This document shows positions 1-7,810 of a stretch of DNA of 13,742 bases, in pieces. Positions within the stretch are counted from its first letter, which is position 1. Each line of letters starts with the position of its first letter. Position numbers and translations under genes: made by a program. The notes under the pieces were generated by a model that saw only the letters and a list, made by a program, of their open reading frames with translations, searched no databases and was not told where the DNA came from. The stretch is from Entamoeba invadens IP1 (taxonomy: Eukaryota > Evosea > Mastigamoebida > Endamoebidae), in NCBI RefSeq assembly GCF_000330505.1, contig NW_004440393.1, positions 19,328 to 33,069 of the forward strand. Direction: 5' to 3'.

Positions 1-1
1 T

Positions 2-934
2 GAGTTTATTGAAAACAACTCGATAACATCAGGAAATTTCGAAAAGTTTATAAAAACTGGTCGTATGCAAATTATTAAAAGTTCTACAACACATACAAAT
101 TTACTAAACGAACCAATTACAATTTTATCTAAAAATAGCGACACAACAAATCAAACACAAAATCCGCTTAAAAATTGTTTAAAAACAAATGTCAACGCTA
201 ATAACGAGATTTCTTCGTCATCAATCTCTGAAAATTTCAAAGATAAATCAGAGAGTTTATTATCAAGTTTTGGTGATGCATTTTCAGTTAACGACCCGAC
301 TAAAAATCTAGACCAACAAATTACAGATAAACAATTCGTTTCGAAAAGGCAATTGAGAAGTTCACAAGTAAATATAGAAAAAAACGAAAATGATATTATT
401 AATGAAGAAGAAAAAAATCAGATATACACGTGGAGTGGGAAGAAAGTGAATACCGTTGTTTTTGACTCTGAAAAGGATACCATAAAAAGAGGAACAAAAA
501 AGTTGTTTATGAAAATAAAAAATTGCAATGGAAGTGTTCTAATTATAGAAGACAATGAGGGTAATAAATTTGGGTTTTATATTTCGAAAAAAGTCGACAA
601 AATGGACAAGACTATTTATGATGATACAAGTTTCGTTTTTGTACTTCAAAAACAATTTGTAAAAAATTTTCAAAAATTCGGTATTAAAAGTGATTGTACA
701 AAAAACGTGTTTTGTGTCGATGGAAAGAATAAAATAGGACTTTTTTCTATAGGAAATGGAGACCTCAAAGTTTATAAAAGTCATAAAGGAACGACAAAAT
801 GTACGTGTAAACAAAATTCATTTGATAGTGGTGATAATTTGGAAAATTTATTTGGAGAAAACGAAACAACGACTTTTGTGCTCAAAAGAATAGTTGTTTA
901 TACAATTTCTGATGTATTTGATTTAACCGATTAG
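2..934 (+). CDS. TLDc-domain protein, 5' end outside the window
   Basis: The frame is open from base 2, with no stop before the first in-window ATG at 65. The first 64 bases have coding-like composition, so the gene probably begins left of the window. Counting from the ATG at 65, residues 1-115 are low-complexity, rich in Ser, Thr, Asn and Lys, and probably disordered. From about residue 120 to the end is a TLDc-type domain. It opens with the W-S/T-G-K-K-x-N-x-V-x-F-D-S strand, continues with IEDNEGNKFGFYI and DDTSFVFVL, and closes with LKRIVVYTI. In Entamoeba this domain usually sits at the C-terminus of proteins with a variable N-terminal half, as here. TLDc proteins elsewhere are linked to oxidative-stress resistance and V-ATPase binding; the amoebal role is unknown. 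The protein ends at TAG 932-934. It is not evidently linked to the kinases downstream, which are more than 1 kb away. Confidence 0.8.
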   Translation, partial: EFIENNSITSGNFEKFIKTGRMQIIKSSTTHTNLLNEPITILSKNSDTTNQTQNPLKNCLKTNVNANNEISSSSISENFKDKSESLLSSFGDAFSVNDPTKNLDQQITDKQFVSKRQLRSSQVNIEKNENDIINEEEKNQIYTWSGKKVNTVVFDSEKDTIKRGTKKLFMKIKNCNGSVLIIEDNEGNKFGFYISKKVDKMDKTIYDDTSFVFVLQKQFVKNFQKFGIKSDCTKNVFCVDGKNKIGLFSIGNGDLKVYKSHKGTTKCTCKQNSFDSGDNLENLFGENETTTFVLKRIVVYTISDVFDLTD

Positions 935-1995
935 TTGTTTTGTTCTTCAAATTGTTATAATTATAAAGTTAATTTTTCAAATGTGGTTTACTTTTAACAT
1001 TTTACGTCCTATTTTTTATAATAAGATTTACAGAAAACAATTTAAAAATAGAAAAAAAACGTTTTTTGATTCTCAAAATTTTTTAAATAAAACAAAAAAA
1101 TTTTAGTTCACCTGTACAGTGAATTATAATTTTTTTATCTTTAAACGTTATCTGTTACTTTTTAGACATTTAAATATGAAATATTACGGGAAGCCGTCCC
1201 AAAAATCCATATAAATTTTTGTTTTAAAATTTTTCGTGTTTTACCTAATGCTTTATATTTAAACAAAACTAAACCTATTTTATGTCCACCAGATAACATT
1301 AAAAGACCGACTCTACAATAAAAATAATTGATCACAACCACCATTTTAATTAAATAAATTATTTGCCGCAATTGTTTTAAATAAATAAATACCTTTCATC
1401 TATTTTCTGCGTTTTCGTGTCATTCACATTCCTCTCCGTATCGTGTGGACGCGGATGTGGTTTTTCCTTGAAAGAAGGGGGTGAAGGGGGATATGCGCCA
1501 AGGAGGACTTAAAGACTTTGTTTGAATGAGTCTTTAAGAGCCTTTTTTTCAATGCTCCGTCTCACTCGGTATATAATTGACTCGAGGTGAATAATCGGCA
1601 TTTCTTGAATTATAGAACCAGACCAAATATTATTTCAATGGCTTATATACTATAATTTTAATTAAAATGTTATTAAAAATAATGAATTAATTCATTTTTA
1701 GAAATGGTTGTGGAAAAAGCTTGCGCATATAATTTTTCTTTTACTTATTTTTATTACATAAAAAAGGTTATCGATTTAAAAAATTTTAAATAATCCGAAA
1801 AAACTATAATTAAAAAATATAATATTTAATTGTCTACATAACAAATACAATTAAATTTGATTGTACTTGTATCTTTAAAATAAATTATCAATTTTAATAT
1901 AAAAATTAAATTTTTATGAAAACTATGAATTCTACGAAAACCGATTTTTCATGTTTAAAAACACGAAACTCCAATTAAAATTTAAAAAATAATAA
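935..1995. other. AT-rich intergenic spacer upstream of TMK-A
   Basis: Most of this 1.06 kb is A/T homopolymer-rich spacer without convincing coding sequence. Just after the TLDc stop there are TAATT-type hexamer-like signals (around 959-976), the kind used for polyadenylation in Entamoeba. A reverse-strand open frame of 69 codons (1162-1371) is not recognisable. The section about 1401-1620 is clearly richer in G and C than its flanks and is described separately. Close to the TMK-A start, around 1953-1961, a GTTTAAAAA tract loosely resembles the Entamoeba TATA-like element, but in such AT-rich DNA this is weak. Confidence 0.6.
1425..1549 (+). ncRNA. Candidate structured small RNA with terminal T-run (unproven)
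   Basis: Three inverted repeats follow each other inside a GC-richer island. First, CACAT (1425-1429) plus CCG (1436-1438) can pair with CGGATGTG (1452-1459), leaving a six-base bulge. Second, TTTTCCTTG (1462-1470) can pair with CAAGGAGGA (1499-1507), nine pairs including two G-U. Third, CTTAAAGACT (1508-1517) pairs perfectly with AGTCTTTAAG (1529-1538), and this helix directly abuts the second. A run of seven T follows at 1543-1549, as at RNA polymerase III ends. I looked for the U6 ACAGAGA box, U5 loop with Sm site, tRNA box A/B and RNase P motifs and found none, so no known family is claimed. It could instead be a regulatory or transposon-derived relic. Confidence 0.3.
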
Positions 1996-2002
1996 ATGAT
2001 TT
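1982..2002 (+). promoter_or_regulatory. Start-codon context shared with TMK-B
   Basis: These 21 bases are identical to 7790-7810 at the second kinase gene. They contain two T, six A, then TAATAA immediately before ATG and the first codon ATT. In both genes TAA TAA lies in frame directly before the ATG, which fixes the start and rules out an N-terminal extension. Entamoeba 5' untranslated regions are very short, so this could include the transcription start or initiation context. Low complexity limits certainty. Confidence 0.4.
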
Positions 2003-5000
2003 ATTTTGTAACTGTAATTTTGCTATCTTTTTTGGCAACGACTAAAACTTTTGCCACGACGTGGTGTGGTCCTGGGCAATATTTATTGATCGACAGTTGT
2101 TTAATTTGTCTAGCGGGTACTTATTCTTATGGAGGTACAACAACATCATGTTCGTTGTGTTTTCCTGGCACTTTTTCAAAATCTGGAGCATCTTCATGTA
2201 CACAATGTTATCCCGGATATTATTCGTCGAGCTCTGGTTCTTTTTTATGTTCAGCTTGTAAGGCTGGAACTTATACATTGGATCGGGGGTCCGTTTCGTG
2301 TTATACATGTGCAGCGGGAACATATTCTACTGATGGAGCATCCAATTGCCTCAATTGTTCGGCTGGATCTTATTCCGTTTCAGGATCATCAAATTGTACA
2401 AAATGTGAAACTGGATATTATTCGAAGTCTGGATATTCGAAATGTATTCAATGTGTTTCTACGAGTTGTAAAGTGTGTTTAAAAACGACGGGGGAGTGCA
2501 CTTCGTGTAATGTTGGCTATTCGTATGATTCGTCGAATAAAAACTGTTCGATATGTCCCGCATCGTTTTATTCAGGTGGCGGAACTTCGTTGTGTTCAAA
2601 GTGTGCAACTGGTTTTTACTCACTCAGTGGTTCAAGTGGGTGTATAAAGTGTTCAACAAGTTGTAAAACGTGCGACCAAACAAATGGAAATTGTTTATCT
2701 TGTAATGACGGTTATTTTCTGAATGGTAAAAAGTGTGACACATGCTCGGCTGGCACGTACCAAAGTGGAAGAATTTGTGTATCATGTGCCGACATGCAAT
2801 ACTCATTGGCGGGAAGCACAACGTGCAAAAGTTGCAGTCCAACGTGTTTGAGTTGTGATAAGACAAATGGGTATTGCACGTCATGTGAGTCGGGAATGGA
2901 AATTACAACAACAACGTGTTCGGTTTGCAGTGCTGGCACATACAGCACTGAAAACAAATGTGAGTATTGTTTACCTGGGACATTTTCATCATCACCAAAG
3001 AGTTCACAATGTGATCAATGTGCAGATGGGACTTATGCCAACACACCAGGATCAACAAATTGCAAAACATGTGATGTACTGTGTCAAGGACCATGCGAAA
3101 AAACAAGTGGCAAGTGTGACGCCTGTGTGAGTGGTGCTGTTTCGTTGAATGGAGTATGTTCACTGTGCAATTCTGGAACAACGGCAAATCAAACAACAAA
3201 CAATTGTGATACATGTAAAGAGGGTACCTATGCCGGTGAAGGCTCTTCTGAGTGTAAAAATTGTGGAGAAATGACATACTCGACTGCCGGCTCGTCTTCA
3301 TGTCAGCAATGCGACAGTCATTGTGATGGGTGTGATGCGACGACTGGGTATTGTGTCAACTGTGTGACTGGGTATGGTCTTGCAGTTGGGAAGTGTGCCA
3401 TATGTCCAAAGGGGACTTACTACATGAGTTCTGTGTGTCAGAGTTGTGGTGAGATGGCATACCAAGATGTTGTTGGACAAACTACCTGTAAGTTGTGTGA
3501 CTCTTCGTGTGCAAGTTGCAATGCAACAAATGGAAAATGTTTCACATGTGCTGCTGGATATGGCTTTGATAATGGCACATGTACGTTGTGTGGGGACCTC
3601 ACATACTCGGAAGGAGGTGTTTTGCAGTGCCAACAGTGTTCCACTGAATGTAAGAAGTGTGACAGAAAAAGTGGTGCGTGCACATCATGCGAAGTTGGCA
3701 ACAAAAGAGCTGATAACAGTTGTGTGTCATGTGCTCCATCTGGATATTGCGATTTGTGCACAGACGAGACATCAGATGGTATTTGTGTATCATGTGAAGA
3801 TGGATTTTATTTGAATGAAAGTGCCGACTGTCAACCATGTAGTGATATCCACAATGACTGTCTGACGTGTTCTAAATTAACAAAAACGTGTCTGTCATGT
3901 GCAGGCAACATGATATCAACTGGCACCAGTTGTGTTGCATGTGAAGTTGGGATGGTCAAAGTCACAGAAACGATGTGCGACTACTCATACAATGTCATCC
4001 CAAAGTGTCAGATTGCAGACTATGTGAATAATCAACACATTTGCACCACCTGTTTTGCGCCATACGTCACTTTAAATGACTTGAAGGCGTGCAATTTGGC
4101 ATACACAACAACAACATATTACGACACAAATGATCACAAATTACACAAAAACATGAATGAATGCATCAACCAAATTAATACAACGTGTTATTCGTGTAAT
4201 ACAACAACAATGTTGTTAAACGGTGTTTGTAATGTTAAGAATGAGAAGTGTGAGACATACTCGCAACACGGCTGCGACAACTGTTTTTCAGATGTGATCA
4301 CATCAAATGGCAACTGTGCAAACACCACAGATTGTAAATATAAAATCAACAAAGAAAGCGGCACGGAGTGTTTGTATTGTGTCGATGATGTGTCGTGTGG
4401 CAAAGCAAAACAAAATTGTGCTATATCAAACAACGAGTATTGCTACTTTGCAGTGAATGGGTATCACACAACAAACGACAACACCATTGAACAGTGTGAA
4501 AGTGAAGTGTGTGTCATTTCAAATAAAATTGTTACTGATTTGAAATGTAAAGAAGACAAATTGTTGAAGGATGGCGCGTGTACAACTAATACGATGTGTA
4601 TAGCAATATCAAATGGCGATTGTATCAAGTGTGATTCAAAAGAACACCTCTCTCAAGGAAAATGCTTATCAAACAGTGCAAATTGTGACAACCAAAATAA
4701 ACATATTTGCATTGTGTGTAACAACACCATCAATGTTGAAGGTGTGTGCACAGACACCCAGTCAATTCATTGCCTTTCATTTGACAAAGTGTGTGTCACA
4801 TGTGAGAGTGGCTTTTACAAAGACGTTGATGGATGTAAAGAGAAGACTGGCGTGCTGTCAAATTGTGATGTTGTCTCGTCACTCAACACCAAATGTGTCG
4901 AGTGTGAGTCCGATTACAATTTCAATGGAATTTCGTGTGTGCCACAGATACTTTCAAATAAGACCACCAGACAGACAACTAAAAACGAAGACACACAGAC

Positions 5001-7029
5001 AGACAGCCATTGTGAAGTGAGCACCACAAAGGGGTGTCTGAGGTGTCTCAGTGGGTATTACCTCGCAGACCGCATGTGTGTCAAGTGTGAGTACCCATGT
5101 GTCTTCTGTTCAAATCAAACATTCTGCACCAAGTGTGACGATTACTCGTATGCAAACAGCAACGGCGTTTGCACTGAAATTAACGCACTTGTCAGTGTGT
5201 GTGACGTGTTGATGTCAACATATCGCGGGTGTGTTATCTGCAAGGAGGGGTACATGCGGTCATCTGATGGATCAACGTGCATTGGCTGTGATGAGTCGTG
5301 CAAGTCGTGTACAAATGAAGGAAATTGTATTGAATGTAATGAGACATTTTATCGCACTTCATCAAATGTCACCAAATTGTGTTCATCACAAAGCGAGTTG
5401 ACTTCATGTGCAAACAAAACAACAGCCGGTTGTATGCAATGTGAAGGTGGACACTATCTCTTCAACAATTTGTGTATGAAATGTCAAGACACGTGTACAC
5501 AATGTTATGGCATTGATGAGTGCACCGACTGTGTAAAAGACAACGTTCTTGTGTCAGGCGTCTGTTCACATTACACAGCCATTGAGAACTGTGTTGAGTC
5601 TGCCAACAACAAATGTTCAAAATGTGATGACAAATACAAGTTGAGTGACGACATGTTAAATTGCATTCACACCACAAATTATGGTGTTGTAGTTGGCATA
5701 CCAATTGTCTCTGTGTTCATTATAGTACTTATTAACATTAGTATTATAGTGGTTACAATTATTGTATTACAAAAGCGCAAAGAAACAAAGAAAATGGAAA
5801 ACATCTGTGTCTTTGAGATGAGTCGTTCAAACATCACAATGAGTGTGTTATATGGCAACGTTTTGACTAACAAAAAGTCGCTGACATTTGATGACACCAG
5901 TGAAGTTATTCCCGTTGAAAAGGAATCTCGCGAACTCCTCTGTGTTGGCAACAAAGGCAAAGGCATTTTGAAAGTCCAAATCACAACACGTGGCGGCTGC
6001 GACAAATACTCAATTCGCACCGAGCCGCAATTGGTGACTTTGAAGAAAGGTGAAGCGTGCGAGTTTGAGGTGTTTGTAACACCACACTGCTCACTGAAAT
6101 TGCACGACGAGATGATGATAGTCACCATGAACATCGAAAATAGTGAAACAGTGTCTGTTCCAATTGCCATTGAAATCACAACAGAAAACTCGACAAAATT
6201 AGATTACGACGAGTTAAAAGAAGACAAGAAACTTGGGGAAGGCTCGTTTGGAATTGTCTACAAAGGAAGTTACAGAGGAAATGTTGTTGCTATTAAAAAT
6301 ATGAAAGAAGTTAAAAACAACAAAACTTCGATGGCTGAATTTGAGAATGAAGTGTCAATGTTAGACAAGTTTAGAAGCGATTATATTGTCCATTTCTATG
6401 GCGCCGTGTTTATACCAAATAAAGTGTGTATGGTCACTGAATTTGCTGAATATGGGAGTTTGAACGACTTGATTAAAAAGACAACACAAGAGATGCCACG
6501 ATTGTTTCTGCGAGTTAAATTGATGTTAGACGCTTCAAAAGGGATTTTGTATTTACATTCAAATAACATTTTACATAGAGACATCAAACCAGATAACATT
6601 CTTGTCTATTCACTTAATATATATGACAAAGTGAATGCTAAATTGACTGATTTTGGGTCATCTAGAAACGTCAACATGTTGATGACTAACATGACATTCA
6701 CAAAAGGTGTTGGAACACCAAAGTATATGGCGCCTGAAGTACTTGAAAGAGAGAAATATAAGAAGCCAGCTGACGTATATTCATTTTCAATCACAATGTA
6801 TGAGGCATTCACATGGGACTTTGCATTCAAAAATACAGATGTACAGTTTAAATATGCATGGAGTATTGCGGATTTTACATCGAGTGGAAAAAGACTTCCA
6901 ATACCAACGTCAGTACCAGAGGAACTTAGTTTACTTATCCAACAAAGTTGGGAACATGACCCCCAAAAGAGACTAGAAATTAAATATGTCGGTAATTATC
7001 TCGAAGAGTTCTATAAACCAAATAATTGA
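1996..7029 (+). CDS. Transmembrane receptor-like protein kinase (TMK-A), intact
   Basis: A 1677-residue single-pass receptor kinase of the Entamoeba TMK family. Residues 1-20 form a signal peptide with a hydrophobic core, and cleavage is likely after TFA. Residues 35-153 are a regular CxxC array (ephrin-receptor/TNFR-like). Residues about 154-1228 are furin-like Cys-rich repeats with many CxxC pairs and N-glycosylation sites. Residues 1230-1258 are one membrane helix followed by QKRK. Residues about 1308-1397 form a beta-rich Ig-like module. The kinase domain runs from about 1405 to 1670. It has GEGSFG at 1414-1419, VAIK with Lys1434, the helix-C Glu at 1452, HRDIKPDN at 1527-1534, DFG at 1552-1554 and APE at 1579-1581. 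All residues needed for catalysis are present, and HRDIKPDN suggests Ser/Thr specificity. One oddity is DVYSFS in place of the usual D-x-x-S-F-G in helix F. The start is fixed by two in-frame stops. It is probably at the plasma membrane or phagosome; the ligand is unknown. Confidence 0.93.
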   Translation: MIYFVTVILLSFLATTKTFATTWCGPGQYLLIDSCLICLAGTYSYGGTTTSCSLCFPGTFSKSGASSCTQCYPGYYSSSSGSFLCSACKAGTYTLDRGSVSCYTCAAGTYSTDGASNCLNCSAGSYSVSGSSNCTKCETGYYSKSGYSKCIQCVSTSCKVCLKTTGECTSCNVGYSYDSSNKNCSICPASFYSGGGTSLCSKCATGFYSLSGSSGCIKCSTSCKTCDQTNGNCLSCNDGYFLNGKKCDTCSAGTYQSGRICVSCADMQYSLAGSTTCKSCSPTCLSCDKTNGYCTSCESGMEITTTTCSVCSAGTYSTENKCEYCLPGTFSSSPKSSQCDQCADGTYANTPGSTNCKTCDVLCQGPCEKTSGKCDACVSGAVSLNGVCSLCNSGTTANQTTNNCDTCKEGTYAGEGSSECKNCGEMTYSTAGSSSCQQCDSHCDGCDATTGYCVNCVTGYGLAVGKCAICPKGTYYMSSVCQSCGEMAYQDVVGQTTCKLCDSSCASCNATNGKCFTCAAGYGFDNGTCTLCGDLTYSEGGVLQCQQCSTECKKCDRKSGACTSCEVGNKRADNSCVSCAPSGYCDLCTDETSDGICVSCEDGFYLNESADCQPCSDIHNDCLTCSKLTKTCLSCAGNMISTGTSCVACEVGMVKVTETMCDYSYNVIPKCQIADYVNNQHICTTCFAPYVTLNDLKACNLAYTTTTYYDTNDHKLHKNMNECINQINTTCYSCNTTTMLLNGVCNVKNEKCETYSQHGCDNCFSDVITSNGNCANTTDCKYKINKESGTECLYCVDDVSCGKAKQNCAISNNEYCYFAVNGYHTTNDNTIEQCESEVCVISNKIVTDLKCKEDKLLKDGACTTNTMCIAISNGDCIKCDSKEHLSQGKCLSNSANCDNQNKHICIVCNNTINVEGVCTDTQSIHCLSFDKVCVTCESGFYKDVDGCKEKTGVLSNCDVVSSLNTKCVECESDYNFNGISCVPQILSNKTTRQTTKNEDTQTDSHCEVSTTKGCLRCLSGYYLADRMCVKCEYPCVFCSNQTFCTKCDDYSYANSNGVCTEINALVSVCDVLMSTYRGCVICKEGYMRSSDGSTCIGCDESCKSCTNEGNCIECNETFYRTSSNVTKLCSSQSELTSCANKTTAGCMQCEGGHYLFNNLCMKCQDTCTQCYGIDECTDCVKDNVLVSGVCSHYTAIENCVESANNKCSKCDDKYKLSDDMLNCIHTTNYGVVVGIPIVSVFIIVLINISIIVVTIIVLQKRKETKKMENICVFEMSRSNITMSVLYGNVLTNKKSLTFDDTSEVIPVEKESRELLCVGNKGKGILKVQITTRGGCDKYSIRTEPQLVTLKKGEACEFEVFVTPHCSLKLHDEMMIVTMNIENSETVSVPIAIEITTENSTKLDYDELKEDKKLGEGSFGIVYKGSYRGNVVAIKNMKEVKNNKTSMAEFENEVSMLDKFRSDYIVHFYGAVFIPNKVCMVTEFAEYGSLNDLIKKTTQEMPRLFLRVKLMLDASKGILYLHSNNILHRDIKPDNILVYSLNIYDKVNAKLTDFGSSRNVNMLMTNMTFTKGVGTPKYMAPEVLEREKYKKPADVYSFSITMYEAFTWDFAFKNTDVQFKYAWSIADFTSSGKRLPIPTSVPEELSLLIQQSWEHDPQKRLEIKYVGNYLEEFYKPNN
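2098..2454 (+). repeat. Internal 16-17 residue CxxC repeat array in TMK-A
   Basis: Eight CxxC motifs (CLIC, CSLC, CTQC, CSAC, CYTC, CLNC, CTKC, CIQC) bound seven consecutive units. Spacers are 12 or 13 residues of the type x-A/P-G-T/Y-Y/F-S-x-x-G-x-S-x, so the coding period is 48 or 51 bases. The pattern matches ephrin-receptor-like (GCC2/GCC3-type) repeats, a compact disulphide ladder. Beyond 2454 the spacing becomes irregular and changes to furin-like units with C-x-x-x-x-G-x-C-x-x-C-x-x-G-Y. Confidence 0.75.
5917..6186 (+). other. Cytoplasmic Ig-like (MSP/ASH-like) module of TMK-A
   Basis: Between the membrane helix and the kinase, about 90 residues (1308-1397) alternate hydrophobic and polar positions as expected for a seven-strand beta sandwich. 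Landmarks are SRELLCVGN, KVQITT, the R-T-E-P turn, KKGEACEFEVFVTP and a final strand VPIAIEITTE. The G-N-x-G and E-F-x-V-x-x-x-P-x-C pattern recalls MSP/ASH/HYDIN-type domains, which bind cytoskeletal or membrane-contact partners. TMK-B has the same module at about 11788-12060. The fold assignment is inference from pattern alone. Confidence 0.5.
6589..6621 (+). repeat. 33-base stretch identical between TMK-A and TMK-B kinases
   Basis: The bases encoding the P-D-N-I-L-V-Y-S-L-N-I segment after the catalytic loop are identical, third codon positions included, at 6589-6621 and 12461-12493. Flanking kinase sequence is also close at DNA level, for example the stretch encoding VHFYGAV and MVTEFAE. 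This indicates recent duplication or gene conversion restricted to the kinase half. Confidence 0.7.
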
Positions 7030-7342
7030 TATTTTGTTATGGGACTTACTTATTTTATTTTATAAACTTTATTGTTGTTTCCAAAAGTTAACATTACGAT
7101 TTTTATCTTTGATAAAACATTTGAGAAAATGTTTTGATAATGAAAACACTAATGCCTTTTTTGTTTTATTAAAACATTTCCAAAAATTGAAGAAAAAAGG
7201 AAAACACACAAATTATTGTTTACGTGATTTTATTTGTTTATTGTTTACATTAAAAAAATCACTACAAGGTAAGTTTTTTTGTATATCATATGTAGTTCAA
7301 AAAATAATAAAAAAGAAATATGTCTTTTATTTAAAACAGTAA
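6986..7342 (+). other. Unexplained open frame overlapping the TMK-A 3' end
   Basis: This frame overlaps the last 44 bases of TMK-A in another phase and stays open for about 104 codons past its stop, which is unusual in such stop-rich AT sequence. The predicted 118-residue product is Phe, Leu and Lys-rich with no recognisable domain. TMK-A itself ends at the normal point for this kinase family, so the frame is not needed as an extension. It may be chance, helped by T-rich strand bias, or the residue of an old gene. I would not annotate it as a protein without transcript support. Confidence 0.15.
7114..7135 (+). other. Perfect 9-bp hairpin with GAGA (GNRA) loop
   Basis: AAAACATTT (7114-7122), loop GAGA (7123-7126) and AAATGTTTT (7127-7135) form a perfect stem 85 bases after the TMK-A stop. 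GNRA tetraloops are stable in RNA. It could lie in the 3' untranslated region or in read-through RNA, but AT-rich DNA produces such palindromes by chance. Confidence 0.35.
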
Positions 7343-7803
7343 CAGTATCATAAGGTTAAAAAAGCTTCACAAAACTTTTTTTTACAGCCATCTTTTTTAA
7401 AAAGCTGATGTTAATATATTTTGTTATCGATATAATTTTTTTAATTCAAATTTTATTTACGTTTAATGGATTTGCCACGTTTACAGTTTTATGATAGGGG
7501 TAAAGAAAAAAAGAAGATACTGGTTGATCATTTGAGTAGATATTCAGTCAGTAAAGTGTTAACTTCTCGCAATGTAGCATTTTTTAATAAAAATAACAAT
7601 AACATTTAATAAAAATGTACAAAAATAAAGATAAAATAGTATAGATTTTTAAATTAAATGTATAATTATTATACTATTATTATAAAATTAACTGAAATAT
7701 ATAAAACAACTCAATTTTAATAAAAACGGAGAATAGAAAAACAGAATAATAGATTTCTTTTTTTCCCAAAAAATCAAACACAAAAAACATTAAAAAATAA
7801 TAA
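7343..7803. other. AT-rich spacer between TMK-A and TMK-B
   Basis: Mostly homopolymer A/T. One inner stretch (7466 to about 7570) has visibly higher G+C and carries a 47-codon frame from ATG 7466 to TAA 7607-7609. Its predicted product starts MDLPRLQFYDRG, has a KEKKK cluster and ends in an Asn run. I recognise no family; it may be the tail of a lost gene. The final 100 bases form the presumed TMK-B promoter and 5' untranslated region. Confidence 0.45.
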
Positions 7804-7810
7804 ATGATTT
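7790..7810 (+). promoter_or_regulatory. Start-codon context shared with TMK-A
   Basis: Identical over 21 bases to 1982-2002, with in-frame TAA TAA directly before ATG 7804. It supports 7804 as the true start and suggests common ancestry of the 5' ends, although the protein sequences diverge within a few codons. Confidence 0.4.

Noticed and set aside
539..814. Reverse-strand open frame of 91 codons inside the TLDc gene
   Set aside because: It lies wholly antisense to a recognisable domain, and its product has no plausible features.
1491..1510. U6 snRNA, because ATGCGCCAAGGAGGAC resembles part of U6
   Set aside because: There is no ACAGAGA box upstream, and the 3' helix sequence does not fit.
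1538..1560. U5 snRNA loop, because GCC followed by a T-run sits in a GAGC/GCTC stem
   Set aside because: The conserved loop sequence is not matched and no Sm site follows.
1400..1620. tRNA gene in the GC-rich island
   Set aside because: No cloverleaf and no acceptable box A/box B pair on either strand.
2042..3838. Several open frames of 66-132 codons on both strands within TMK-A
   Set aside because: They are shadows of Cys-rich coding sequence. The TMK-A frame runs unbroken through them with domain-level support.
5679..6179. Reverse-strand frame of 166 codons
   Set aside because: It is antisense to the membrane helix and Ig-like module of TMK-A. Its hydrophobic look comes from the complement of that sequence.
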